DNA of 64,000 bases from Xylogone sp. PMI_703 (Eukaryota > Ascomycota > Leotiomycetes), in NCBI GenBank assembly GCA_021399445.1, contig JAJTUQ010000005.1, positions 1,054,001 through 1,118,000 of the forward strand. Reading direction: 5' to 3'. Below the pieces are notes generated by a model. It searched no databases. It saw only the letters and a program-made list of their open reading frames with translations, and had not been told where the DNA came from. A program made the translations under genes and the position numbers. Of this stretch, positions 1 to 10,367 are shown piece by piece (within the stretch, counting starts at the first letter, position 1; each line of letters begins with the position of its first letter).

Positions 1-2
1 TG

Positions 3-16
3 ACTCGCATGCGAGT
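3..16. repeat. perfect 14 bp palindrome
   Basis: The sequence ACTCGCATGCGAGT reads the same on both strands. It stands alone at the window edge, so its context to the left is unknown. It could be a protein-binding site or chance. Confidence 0.5.
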
Positions 17-198
17 AGCCTTGCATTAGGCTACATATCAAAAGATGCAGGGTCCTTGGTGCAATCTATTAGAGCTCTGTTGGGGAGTGGGATGAAAATC
101 GGTAAGGCTGAAAGGGTTCTTGAGCGGAAAAGCTCGGGCGCGGGTCCGTTAACTCCACAACTAACAGCCTCTCCTAAACGCCGGGGAGTTTATTTTCG

Positions 199-223
199 CT
201 GCTGATGACGACGTCACCAGCAG
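199..223. repeat. 25 bp inverted repeat with CGTCA half-sites
   Basis: Two 12 bp arms (CTGCTGATGACG and its partner CGTCACCAGCAG) flank a single central A, with one mismatch between the arms. The inner part carries TGACG/CGTCA half-sites of the kind bZIP factors bind. No gene start is close enough to assign a target. Confidence 0.5.
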
Positions 224-876
224 ACAACCGCCCGAGGTTAGCCGGGGGGTTGGAAATTCACATGTTTCATTGATGCGGCGTATTGCAAACAGAAGAGGTT
301 ACAAGCTACACCACCGCCATATGAATTGTAATCAGTAGAGTACTCATTTTATGCATATTCGTAAAATGTAGATTCCGGAATTGGTTCTTTGGATAAATCT
401 ATTTACTGGATCTCCTAGTAAAAGGAGCCATGGATGTAGAGACCTGACGGTCTCACAATGTTGGGAGGCATCACAATTGTTGCATGACAAACAATATTAT
501 CTTTCATGATCTTCTATTATTGTGCTACTTAGAAGGATGGGAATCGATCAATCCGCAAAGGCAGCAAAAACGGAGAAAACTCATAAAGGCATACAGTTAC
601 GACCCTGCGCAAGCCCTCACTCCTCACCAAACAACACTCAGACATCAGACATCGGAAGGACACCCCACGCCGAAATGCATTACCATCAAGCATAGCTTTT
701 TCCTTCAATAATAAGTCCTACTACATAACTATTCAAGCTTTTACCCCTTGCCGTCATCTTCATCTCTTGTCATAACACTCCGTATTGGCTGAAGCTGTCC
801 GATCCGTGGTTCACCTACACATCAAGGAAGCCTCATACCCTAGGCATCTGCGAATGGCCACAGTATTTGCATCTGC

Positions 877-2033
877 TTATGATGTCTTCTTAGGAGCTGC
901 TGCACCTCCGGCGTATTTGCTGATGTTGGTAAGATCATGGAATGATCTTGCAGCGTTCTTAATATTGTCCCAGATCTGTCTTACGGCAGGAGACTGGGCA
1001 CCGACAATTGCATCGACTCTAGCCTCGAAGTTCTTGAACTGAACTTGAACAAACGTGCTTTGCGCGAAACGGGCACGGAGAAAAGCGGTGTAAAGAACGA
1101 TGAGGATCCATGAGCCTTTACGGAAGAGGATGACAGAGAGCAAAATTCTAATCCACAGCGCAATTTCAAGGCCTGCAACAAGTCCCATGGATGCATCGTA
1201 GTATTCCTTAACAAATCGACCGATTGTGTCTGCAGTTGGGTTTGGTTTGTAGGCAGGCTTTCCTGATGGAGAGGTGGCACCTGGACTAACTGGCTGGGGA
1301 GGCTGAATTGTTGGGATCAAGTTTGTACGAGTATATGTTGCCACGTGGAAGATAGAGTAAACGCCAAATGGGAGCATGGCCAGTGGATATTGAGGGGAAA
1401 AGAGCCAGACAAGGGCCATAGCTATTCATTTGTTTTTAAGGTCAGCAACCAGAAATTCTTCATATGCTAAAGTAGTAGTACGGTTGGATACTAACCAAGA
1501 TATTGAACATTTTCGTCCCCAATTATTGTGAATATGCCTCCTGGTGCTTTATTTCCGGCTCGAGCGCGAGCACGGAACGCCTTGTAGACGACGATGCCAT
1601 ACGTCACAGCAGCCGAGATAAACGCGGTTCGGTACGAAAACTGAGCCCATCCGGAGTAGTAGTTGAATGAGATATAGGATAAGGAATATCGGAAAATGCA
1701 GAATAGGAGGGTTAGATGCCTGTACAGTAAGATCAGTAAACTTGGCTATTACCCATATTTTATGACATGATATTGGTATACGTAGCCGCTAAAGCGAACA
1801 AGCTGGCTGTTGTGAATGATGATAACAGCTGAAGGGAGGGGAATGTGCAGAAATCTTCCAGAACGTAACTGATTGTTCCAACTTACCCGGCAAACCATGC
1901 AACTAGGAAGATTTGTTAGAATAGGCAGCTCTGCAGGAATGTTTCGAGTTTGCTTCTACTTACACTGAAGGGTTTGTGCTAATGCCATCAACCGTTGCGA
2001 CAAGGGCAACGAGGCAGAAGGCGGTGGAGCCAT
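877..2033 (-). CDS. POM33/TMEM33-family nuclear pore / ER membrane protein
   Basis: Four exons on the minus strand: 2033-1964, 1902-1887, 1719-1496 and 1421-877. They join in frame to 284 residues; the second exon has only 16 bases. The start (MAPPPSASLP) is the ATG at 2033. The junction of exons 1-3 gives QFAWFAGHLTLLF, the first membrane segment typical of the TMEM33/Pom33 family. Further hydrophobic segments follow near FRTAFISAAVTYGIVV, ALVWLFSPQYPLAMLPFGVY and IALWIRILLSVILF, and the tail is basic and amphipathic. In yeasts Pom33/Per33 and Tts1 act in the ER and nuclear envelope, in pore complex distribution and tubular ER shape. Family membership is seen; the role here is inferred. The C-terminal AAAPKKTS resembles no retrieval signal. 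Confidence 0.9.
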
Positions 2034-3190
2034 GATAGGAAGTGTTTAGTTCTTTTTGTCAAGATGATCTGGCTGTGTTGCTTCTGCTCGGTTTGTATAC
2101 TTGTCTGTTGAGAAAGTGGTGCTACTGGTAGTGATGTCGTGTGCTGGAGGGGAACCTAAGTGCGCGAAGAAGCTGGAAGATGGGAAGGGGGATTATTCCC
2201 TGACGGGTGCGATAAGCGACTTGGTGGAGTTTCAACTGAGACAGCTCACTTTGCAAGCTATGTTCTTTCGTGATAATTTTTCAATTGATTGAAGGGTATC
2301 TTGTAAAGTGCAAGAGGAATGACGAGAAAGAATAAATGAGGTGTTGTAATGTTTGGCAGGTTTGTTGCCTCCCATGATCCCAAGCCACTTAGCCCATTGC
2401 GACACGGTGGGATGCGGGAAAATACCATGAGACTGGGCAGAGACGCCAACCGCGCACGTGCCAGCATTACATAGCTCTCCCGCAGGCGTTTCGGCTCCTG
2501 GAGCGCCCAAAGCTCCCTGGAATTACAGCGTATTACAGGGCACTGTAGCCTGAAGGCCACTATAGCTACAGGGCACCCTCCGCCCCCTTGCCCGTAGCGC
2601 AGATCTAAGCGTGTTTGGCACCAGTTCCGTAACATTTATCGTGACCTCCCACTTGCATGCTTGCCACAACTTCGTCATCGGTCAGGCTAAAGTGTGATGA
2701 TTGCAGCATGCTACCAATGAGCGCACGTACTGCAGCAATCATCAGCCACAAGGCCCCAAATCCTGGGTCTCGATTCTACGTAGAGCCTAATTGGGAAATC
2801 ATCCTCTTGACAAGTTTCCTAGATTCGAGTATTGAAGCAAGGCATTCTATGTATTCAGAAAGCTCCCTTTCTTGCCATGAGTTTCTTCGTAGGTTTATGA
2901 ACAACGACGATACCCTGTGACGTAGGAAGTAACTGGAAGAAAAGAAGATTCCTATATAAGACAGCAGCTTTAGTCCCCATTGGATATTGATTCTATATTT
3001 ATCGCACCACTACCGGGCAAGACCGCCAATTGCTGCTCTCAGTACTCGAGGGACCTAATAGCAGACAGACTCGTTGAATGCCAAAACCATATATTATCTA
3101 AGGTGTTTCCGTCGTAAGAATACCACTACAAGTCCACCAACGCCATATCGCCAATGCCCTGTGATAGTTTCAAGCGAGTCACTTCAATCA
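2034..3190. other. intergenic region upstream of POM33-type gene
   Basis: This 1.16 kb lies between the POM33-type gene start and the CTK2 stop, both on the minus strand. Open frames on both strands (for example 2258-2635 and 2657-2920) show no domain or splice logic. A TATATAAG sequence sits near 2953, with no supported plus-strand gene after it. It probably holds the POM33-type promoter and CTK2 3' UTR. Confidence 0.6.
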
Positions 3191-4604
3191 CTACCTTCGA
3201 ACACGCTTAAAATCTCTGTCAAATCGATCATCCCTTAACTGCCGCGGTCTTTCTTTATTGTCTCTGTTCTCTCTGTTGTAACCCTGCGAGCTTGGGGGCT
3301 TGATAGGTTCCTCAGCTTCTTCCTCATATTCTTCGTATTCCACTTTAAAATATTCAGCAACAGTCGCCTTCTCTTGTTTCGCTTGCTCCGCATCCAGCAT
3401 AAACCTCACTGTTCCATCTTGCCCTCGAACGTTATTACCTCGGCGACCAGAGCCCGAAGATCGTGGGCTTAAGGTTGCAGGGGAAGCGGCGTCTCTTCCG
3501 TTCACCCTGGTATCGGAGGGACTTGCTGGAGTAATGGGAGTCTTTGGCGTCTTGATGCTATGTTTCGTCCCATTTGATTTCGCAGCCTCGATAAATTCAG
3601 TGTATCGACCCAGCGAGATCTTTTCATCCAGTTCCTGGTTTAGCTTGATTTTGATATTGATGAATTTCTCGATATTATATGACGGCCCCACGGTAGATGC
3701 TTTTAAGAAGTGCGTATACAGATCCAGCAGATCAAGCATAGTCTCCATCACCTCAGCCCTGCTTGTCCGCCAATCTGCATATCTGGGTGCGTCGTCTCCA
3801 TGTATAAGATCTTCCTGTTTCTCTAGAATAGTTGCTAGTTCGATACAGGCAAATGCCATGGTTGCACAGGTTTGTTTAAGAGGTGCAAAAGTTCGGTAGA
3901 GATCGAGCATGATTTTGTAAGATAACTTAGCAACATCTTGGTCAATCTTAGATACTTTTGAGAGCTTTATGAGATGTTTTTGTGGATATCGGGCACGGAA
4001 ATCGAAACCGGACGCTTCAAGCATTAGTCGTTCAAGACCGATTACAATCTTGGAGGGGTTTTCGAAAGCCTGTCAAGATACCAAACTTAGTTGACAATTC
4101 GCTCAATTCAACGTGACATACTTACATTATCATCGGGACTAAGCTGCTCGGCTAGGGATACTTTTGAGTTGTAGGCCGCACAGAGAATCTCCTTGGATTT
4201 TTTCAAGGTGTCTTCGATTTTGCAGGCAGTTAGCAACGCCGCAGCCGCCGCATCTGGAAACTGGTACTCGGTGTCTTTGTGGACGAGACGAAATTTGTGA
4301 TAATAACAAACAGCAGTATTGAACGTCCGAACAGGCCTGGGAGAATCAGTGGCAAGACCTAAGATAGGAGAGTCGAGTTTGTAGGTGCTTACAGTTGTAG
4401 AGCCGTTCTTACTTCATTGATCCATTGTACCCCCTGCAACCTATATGAATCTTCCCGGGGAGGACTTGTTCCTGTAGCTACCAGCTGCCCCTGAAGCTGT
4501 TGCTGGAATATGTATGGTTTTGCGAGTTGAATATTTGATGGGTGGGGCCCAGGTTCTACTGCAATTGAGGTTGGCTCAGCCGTTGTGGTCGGCGCAGGTG
4601 CCAT
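3191..4604 (-). CDS. CTK2: CTD kinase I cyclin-like subunit CTK2
   Basis: Three exons (4604-4393, 4336-4126, 4069-3191) give 433 residues. The N-terminal part has cyclin-fold features: HPSNIQLAKPYIFQQQL, then VQWINEVRTALQLPVRTFNT and FPDAAAAALLTACKIEDTLK. A second helical half follows (DQDVAKLSYKIMLDLYRTFA). The C-terminal 150 residues are low complexity and charged, ending in an RD/KR-rich stretch (RDDRFDRDFKRVRR). CTK2 is the cyclin of the CTDK-I kinase (CTK1-CTK2-CTK3), which phosphorylates Ser2 of the RNA polymerase II C-terminal domain during elongation. A cyclin K/L-type assignment is the main alternative. It shares a 342 bp divergent upstream region with PPT1. Confidence 0.85.
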
Positions 4605-4946
4605 TTCTGCGAGATCTGATACAGATACTCCAATTCTGGATTCTCGATCATTTGGACCCGCTCCTTATACCTGGTGGTTCATCTCTGACGTTCTCGGGCT
4701 TAAGGAATAGTTTGCCGCGTCAGAAAGTTGAGAGCTTGGGATTTCGTCGCGAAGATAGTATTAAAGCGGCAATACATGGACCCATATTAGGATAGCTTGG
4801 AGGACTAGCGCGTCACTCCTTGCTTTATCGCAACCTGCAACCTCTTATCGTTCTGCCTATCTACAATCCACGACAGCAGTAACTAAAGAAGCTACATCAC
4901 TCATTCTCCCATACGGCAGCACCTCGGCTGGCAATATTCTGGCACG
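4605..4946. promoter_or_regulatory. divergent CTK2/PPT1 upstream region
   Basis: This 342 bp holds the 5' flanks of two oppositely oriented genes. I see no TATA element that clearly belongs to either. An AGCGCGTCA sequence near 4807 is a single MBF-like match and is not significant alone. Confidence 0.5.
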
Positions 4947-5915
4947 ATGGCACGCCTTGCTGCCTTTTTGTCAATTTTGGCCGCCCTCACTTTCATTCGG
5001 ACGTCCGCCCTGCCCGTTTCCGACCACGACGACGATGACACTCCTTTACCTCTTGTGATTTGGCATGGACTGGGTGATAACTACAAAGCCGAGGGACTCC
5101 AAGAAATTGGAGTGTTAGCAGATGAGGTGCATCCTGGAACCCTTGTGTATTACATCCACATCGATGACGATGCTTCTGCGGACCGAACTGCAAGCTTCCT
5201 TGGGAATCTCACTCTCCATGTTGAGAAGGTGTGTGCCGACCTAGCAGCGCATCCGATCCTTTCAACAGCACCAGCGATAGATGCTCTAGGCTTCTCCCAG
5301 GGTGGGCAGTTCCTTAGAGCTTACATTGAACGGTGTAACTTTCCCCCGGTGAGGAGTTTAGTGACTTTTGGAAGTCAACACAACGGCATCAGCGAGTTTC
5401 AGGGTTGCGGTTCAACGGACTGGATTTGCAAAGGTGCCCAAGGTCTTTTGCGACTTAATACCTGGTCATCGTTTGTCCAATCACGACTAGTTCCAGCACA
5501 ATACTTCCGTGATCCGAATCAACTTGACAGTTATCTCCAATATAGCAACTTTTTAGCGGATATCAACAACGAGAGAGAAACCAAGAATGAGACATACAAA
5601 CAGAACCTAGCTACATTGGACAGGTTTGTAATGTATATGTTCGAGGAAGATGAGACCGTTATTCCAAAGGAGTCGGGCTGGTTCGCAGAAGTCAATGGAA
5701 CAGAAGTTATACCATTGAGGAATAGAACTATATACGAAGAAGATTGGATAGGGTTGAAGGCCCTGGATGAGAAGGGCGCCTTGGAGTTTAAGGTTACTAG
5801 CGGTGGTCATATGAGACTGTCGAGCGACTTGTTGAAAACGGTGTTTGAAGAATATTATGGTCCTGTGAAGGTTTCCAAGACGACAAAACCGGATATATGG
5901 CAAGATGAGCTATGA
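4947..5915 (+). CDS. PPT1: palmitoyl-protein thioesterase 1
   Basis: A single-exon gene of 322 residues. An N-terminal signal peptide (MARLAAFLSILAALTFIRTS) directs it to the secretory pathway and probably the vacuole or lysosome. The alpha/beta-hydrolase core starts at PLPLVIWHGLGDNY. The nucleophile is Ser117 in GFSQGGQ, and the other triad members are plausibly Asp235 (FEEDETVIP) and His288 (SGGHMR). The family motif FGSQHNGI follows the nucleophile strand. Several N-glycosylation sequons are present (NLT, NET, NGT, NRT). The enzyme removes thioester-linked fatty acyl groups from cysteines of proteins during their degradation. The length is typical and all catalytic residues are present, so the gene looks intact. 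Confidence 0.95.
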   Translation: MARLAAFLSILAALTFIRTSALPVSDHDDDDTPLPLVIWHGLGDNYKAEGLQEIGVLADEVHPGTLVYYIHIDDDASADRTASFLGNLTLHVEKVCADLAAHPILSTAPAIDALGFSQGGQFLRAYIERCNFPPVRSLVTFGSQHNGISEFQGCGSTDWICKGAQGLLRLNTWSSFVQSRLVPAQYFRDPNQLDSYLQYSNFLADINNERETKNETYKQNLATLDRFVMYMFEEDETVIPKESGWFAEVNGTEVIPLRNRTIYEEDWIGLKALDEKGALEFKVTSGGHMRLSSDLLKTVFEEYYGPVKVSKTTKPDIWQDEL

Positions 5916-7068
5916 TAGGCCGATATGCTTTGTTTGTTCCCGATATATTAGCAGGCGTTGTACCATTCCATGTAGTAATAATGAATCCCATATGACTACT
6001 TCATTGTTGGATAAATTGATTCCATAAATGCACAATATTGGCATAAAACCTTCCGGGATGCGGGTACGCGTCGATGGCTAAATTTGAAGACTCGGCCATG
6101 TACAGCGGATTACTATCTGCACCGATGACCCATAAACAGGAAACTGCACTGTTAATAATGGCAATGGCAGTTTCTGTGACCGTCACACCGCTTTCGAGGT
6201 GAGGATGGCTTCGCCGTCTGATGTAAACGCTCCCACCGAACTTGGAACAATTTTTCGTTCTGCATACAGAGGTGGATTAGAGTAGCAAATAAGACCGAAG
6301 CCCGTGACAAATTGGTACTGTAACATAATACGGAAGACGCACTCGTGTCCAAGGCGCGTAAAAAATTGCAAATTGGCTGACCAGTGCCCAACTTTAGCGT
6401 GTGTGATGAGCGTGACTGAGGAGGCTGGGGAGCGTGTATCGAGGAGGATCGCGTCTAAGCCGACACCCGGGGCGAGACCCATACATATACTTGGATGGAG
6501 CAATACTCCGAAAGAACTCAGTGTTTTTTGATATGAAAACGTAGAATTGCGAGTAAAGGATAGGCACAGTGAATATATAGGAATTCTATTTCCATACGCT
6601 TGCGTTGTGACAGTAATCTTTAGAGCTTGTTGAATCGATGGCAGTACCTCCGTACGGTCACTTAAATTCGGTCACTCTATGGGCTCTGGGCGCTCTGGCG
6701 TCATTAAGTGTGTGCGGCACAGGCACTCTAGGCGGAGGGTCTTTAGCTTAGTAGTAACGCGCTGCAGGGTGGGATCGCGTCTATGGGGCTCCTGCTCAGA
6801 GACCTCTAACCTCCTCAAATCCACACTCGGCCATGTTCGTGACCATTTAAGGTTTTCTTCTTCCTTACCACTTTACTCTCTTTAAGTTTGTTTTTCTGCG
6901 TGTTCTTTCATCGAATTTTATCCTTACTACCCCACGAGTGCGCAATATCAAATCACACGCCGACTTCTGGTCAAAGTCGCGTCTAAATCTCGAGGCACGC
7001 GCTCTTGCTACCGTATCCTCAGCACTCAATCCTCACATAATCTGACCAACTTCTACTGAACAGTAACG
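5916..7068. other. intergenic region with TOS4 promoter
   Basis: No gene is supported in this 1.15 kb. A minus-strand open frame at 6183-6503 starts only at TTG and runs into another at 6001-6186 in a different frame; together they look faintly protein-like but match no family I know. The right part is the promoter of the TOS4-like gene and carries four ACGCG-type motifs. Confidence 0.55.
6757..7002. promoter_or_regulatory. MBF/MCB-like sites upstream of TOS4-like gene
   Basis: Four ACGCG-core hexamers lie upstream of the ATG at 7069: ACGCGC at 6757-6762, TCGCGT at 6775-6780, TCGCGT at 6977-6982 and ACGCGC at 6997-7002. In yeasts such sites bind the G1/S factors MBF/SBF, and TOS4 is a known G1/S target. 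Their use here is inferred from motif density and gene identity. Confidence 0.5.
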
Positions 7069-8632
7069 ATGGATTCATCTCCAAGCAAAGCGAATCTGCA
7101 GCCAACGTTACCTAAAATTAGTGGTGTGAAGCGTCCAGCACCCACCTTGCTTCCAGCATTTGAGCCTTCCTCATCACCAAGTCTGCCGCGTCCCCTGAAG
7201 CGGCAGGCAAGATCCTCTTCCTCGGAACGTGATGTTCCGTACGCCAAATATCCTACTCCAATTCCTACCTCCACAACTGGAATCCTCTCATCTTCTCCAC
7301 CTAGACTACTTTCCAGACAGGGTGGTCGGCCACGAGCCGAGTCCATTGTGTCTGAACGAGCACCATTGTCAGCTGTCCGGACAGTAACTTTACCACAAAA
7401 TGGTGAAGAGCTGCTCATGGGAAGGTCTAGTAATTCCTCTCACTACCAATTGTCTGCAAACCGTCTTATTTCACGTGTGCATGTCAAGGCAAGATATATT
7501 GAAGCTGGCTCACCGTTCGAGCCAAACAAGGTGGAAATAATATGCACTGGCTGGAATGGAATAAAGTTGCACTGTCAAGGTCGGACTTGGGAATTAGCCA
7601 AAGGTGATAGCTTCACATCAGAGACTGAGAATGCCGAGATCATGCTGGATGTTCAAGATGCGCGCGTGTTAATCGCCTGGCCTTCAAAGAATCGTAAGGG
7701 ATCTCTCGCGGAGGCATTATGGGATGAAGAGGGTTCTCCATCAGGTCGCAATTCCGCTATGAATAGTCGTGGCCATCTTATCGAGTCAAGCCCTCTCCGC
7801 CGTAGTCAGCGTCTCCAATCTCCGGATTCCCCTACGCCCGCTGGTGGTCCATCAATTGCCTCGGCTAGTTTTACAAGCTTGTTTACTAACAGCGCTGCCC
7901 ACACTATCGTTCAAGTTTATGAGGATGAGGGTTCAGATAATGAAAAAGAAGCATCCAAGGAAAATGATCAATCTAGATCTCAGGGGATTGATTTTGGACG
8001 CAGCCAATCGAGTGACCTTAGCGACCCAGAAGATGAAGATCCAGACGAGGAAAATGACCCTATAGTACTCTCCTTTGGGCCCTTTGGTGCGAATATCTCT
8101 TCTCGAATGGCTTCTTTTACTGCCGGCTCCCCTGAACCACCTCGGGGACGCGTACGTTCTGTCAAAGCTTCGCCTGAGAAGAGTCGGTCCAGCTCAGAAG
8201 CAACCAATGCTGCGCCGCCGTCTCCTATTGTTAATCATGTCATCAACCAGCTCGCTTTCTCACGACTCTCTTCTACGCCCATTTCAATGATTATGAGCCA
8301 CCTCCCAGCTGAGCTCAGAAATCCTCACAGCACCGGAGTGGAGAATCGAGGGTTTCAAAAGGACGATCTCAGGAAGCTACTGAATGCAACGAAATGCATT
8401 GGAGAGATTCATCGGGAGGGCAAAGATGCAGCTGGGAAAGCTTTGGAAAGCGAATATTACTACATTGCAGATGAAGATGAAGACGAGCAGCGAAAAGCTG
8501 TTGTTGATGGATTAAGGAAGCCCTCTTTGAGGAATTGTCGAAAACAACATAAGGTATAATTTCCTCCTTTGTTAATAAAGACCACGCTAACTTCTATAGC
8601 AATATTATTGGAAGCGACCCAAGACCCCTTAA
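7069..8632 (+). CDS. FHA-domain protein, TOS4/PLM2-like
   Basis: Two exons (7069-8553 and 8600-8632) give 505 residues. The second exon encodes only QYYWKRPKTP and the stop, restoring a conserved-looking basic/aromatic tail. An FHA domain lies at about residues 103-205, with GRS at 118-120, SRVHV at 135-139 and GWNG at 161-164, the usual phosphothreonine-binding landmarks. The remainder is low complexity, with Ser/Pro-rich and acidic stretches (SDPEDEDPDEENDP). A short ordered region near 390-470 includes HVINQLAFSRLSSTP. TOS4 and PLM2 of budding yeast are chromatin-associated G1/S targets with roles in replication stress. The FHA assignment is solid; orthology to TOS4 is inferred, helped by the MBF-like promoter sites. 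Confidence 0.85.
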
Positions 8633-9396
8633 AAGGAACAAAGGGAAACGCTAAGTACTGTTGGAAGGCTGTCTCGTCGGGTCACGAGGCCAGAGACTTC
8701 AAATGTGCAATGATGATGTCCCAAATTTAAAATAACTTTCTTCTTTCAAGTTATTCTAATACCCAGGTGCATAGCGAGGCGTATAGGTATTCTGTTCATC
8801 CTGTTGTCTGCTATGCATCCTACCTGTTGATTATTGATTATGTGCATAAGTCGGCTGGCTGGTGTCATGTTATTCAAAAGCTCATGAAGATACTGTATTA
8901 TGAAGCAAATGCAATTACAATTAATTTTCTCGGCACTCCTGACAATCTTTTAGTGTTCTATTTCCGTATGATTAGCATACTGTACAGTAGTCGTGTTCTC
9001 GCTATCGTGATCTTTATCGACCCCGCGTTTGAGCTCATTTCCCCGCACTAAAATTAGCGCCCGAGCCACTGTGGCAAAGGTGGCTGGAGCTTGGACTAAC
9101 AGAGGCAACTCTTGTGAAGGCGTTCGACCACATCTTCTCTGCTGGAAACCAACTTTCCATAATTTTTGATGCTGATACTTGGGAATACCGATAAACAACA
9201 TCAATCGTAAGTCTAGACAGTTCCACTCTTGCCACGTCAAAGCTGGTTTCAAGCGATCGTCTCATGCGTCAACGCCACAGTCAAATAACGTCATAGACAA
9301 AGTAGGGGACCATATCTTGAGCTAACATTCCCCCAATTCTCAGGTCCCAAAACTCTCATCCTCACCAACGTTAATTAAATCACAATTACATCGATC
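8633..9396. other. intergenic, nothing recognised
   Basis: This 764 bp holds the 3' flank of the FHA gene and the upstream region of the small protein gene. Short open frames at 8767-9051 and 8950-9252 show no domain features and look like chance. Confidence 0.6.
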
Positions 9397-9678
9397 ATGT
9401 CTCAATCCATCCCTGACCGATCAATCAATCATCAATCCGTGAACTCTTCATCTTCTGAGACTTCCACCGAGACTACAAGGCAACCCAAGACCATAGTCAT
9501 ACCAGATGGTCGTAAGGTGGAAGGCGAGAAAGTCGCCTCTCCTACAGAGACTTGGCGACCAAGTTTCAACCGCAAACAGAGTTGGAACCAACAAGATCTG
9601 AAGAGGGAGTTGCTTATGAATGAGATCAAATCATCTGAAAGAGAAGGCATGGCGGGCTTCAGTGAGCAGAGTGCATGA
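9397..9678 (+). CDS. conserved small protein of unknown function (93 aa)
   Basis: A single-exon frame begins with ATG after a pyrimidine-rich, CAAC-rich leader, as for a typical fungal 5' UTR. The N-terminal half is Ser/Thr-rich and probably disordered. The middle has IVIPDGRKVEGEK, and the C-terminal half has RKQSWNQQDLKRELLMNEI. I recall the QSWNQQDLKRE type motif from small hypothetical proteins of other filamentous ascomycetes, but I know no function. No signal peptide or membrane segment is seen. The amphipathic C-terminal helix suggests a binding peptide. I regard it as a real gene because of the motif and its own promoter-like leader, with moderate certainty. Confidence 0.65.
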   Translation: MSQSIPDRSINHQSVNSSSSETSTETTRQPKTIVIPDGRKVEGEKVASPTETWRPSFNRKQSWNQQDLKRELLMNEIKSSEREGMAGFSEQSA

Positions 9679-10367
9679 ATCTAGGGGAATAAAAGCCATT
9701 TGGTTGGGCAGAAGTGATATGTTGATGGCATCGGTATCTTCAGTTTTACCAGCAGGTCTTTTCCTTTTCAAAAAGTGAGCCTTATTGGTCTTTGAATTGT
9801 TACTGTACACGATATGCTTTGAAAAAAAAGTGTCATTTGATATAGCAAAGACTTAGTTCTGTATCAATTTTCATTTCATGGAATTTCAGCACGCCTAGAA
9901 TATAAAAGTTCATGTTTAGCATTCCCTAATAGATTCCCGTCTGGATGATACGGTCGAGTAGTACCTAGCTTTAGGGGATCGATAGATCAACAATGTCAGT
10001 AAGACTATCAGGTTGTGCCCGATTATAATTGGACATTCTCGTATTCTACCCTTATGCATAAGAAGAAGCTGTTAACACTGACTTGGAGCCTTTTTGGTCT
10101 TCAAGCAGTAGAGTGGATTGTGTTATGCTACTCTAACTAACATAAAGAAAACTGTCCCAATTTCCCGAATATGAAATCAAAGAAAAACGAATGGATACAA
10201 GTCCGAAGGGGGCTGTGTACAGAACTGGGTGTGAGTATTTCCCCACATGTTCTATGAAACATAAGAAGTAGTGAATGCTACCAAGCTGTGCCAAATGCCC
10301 AAATACTTGACCTCCAGCGCCTTCCGGGTATAAACATTGCGCACTAACTGAAACTTTACCTAGCGTC
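9679..10367. other. convergent 3' flanks, nothing recognised
   Basis: This 689 bp separates the convergent small-protein and repeat-protein genes. It is AT-rich with no open frame worth naming and no clear repeat. Confidence 0.6.

Larger units (their letters stand above)
1..876. other. gene-free left edge
   Basis: I see no supported gene here. Short open frames, such as 484-711, have no recognisable domain and no splice context. The stretch contains a perfect 14 bp palindrome at 3-16 and a longer inverted repeat at 199-223, listed separately. The right part (about 720-876) is probably the 3' flank of the minus-strand POM33-type gene. Confidence 0.6.

Noticed and set aside
484..711. 75-codon plus-strand frame near the left edge
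   Set aside because: No recognisable domain, no splice partners and low-complexity composition; likely chance.
2258..2635. 125-codon minus-strand frame upstream of the POM33-type gene
   Set aside because: No domain or conserved motif, and it overlaps other equally long chance frames.
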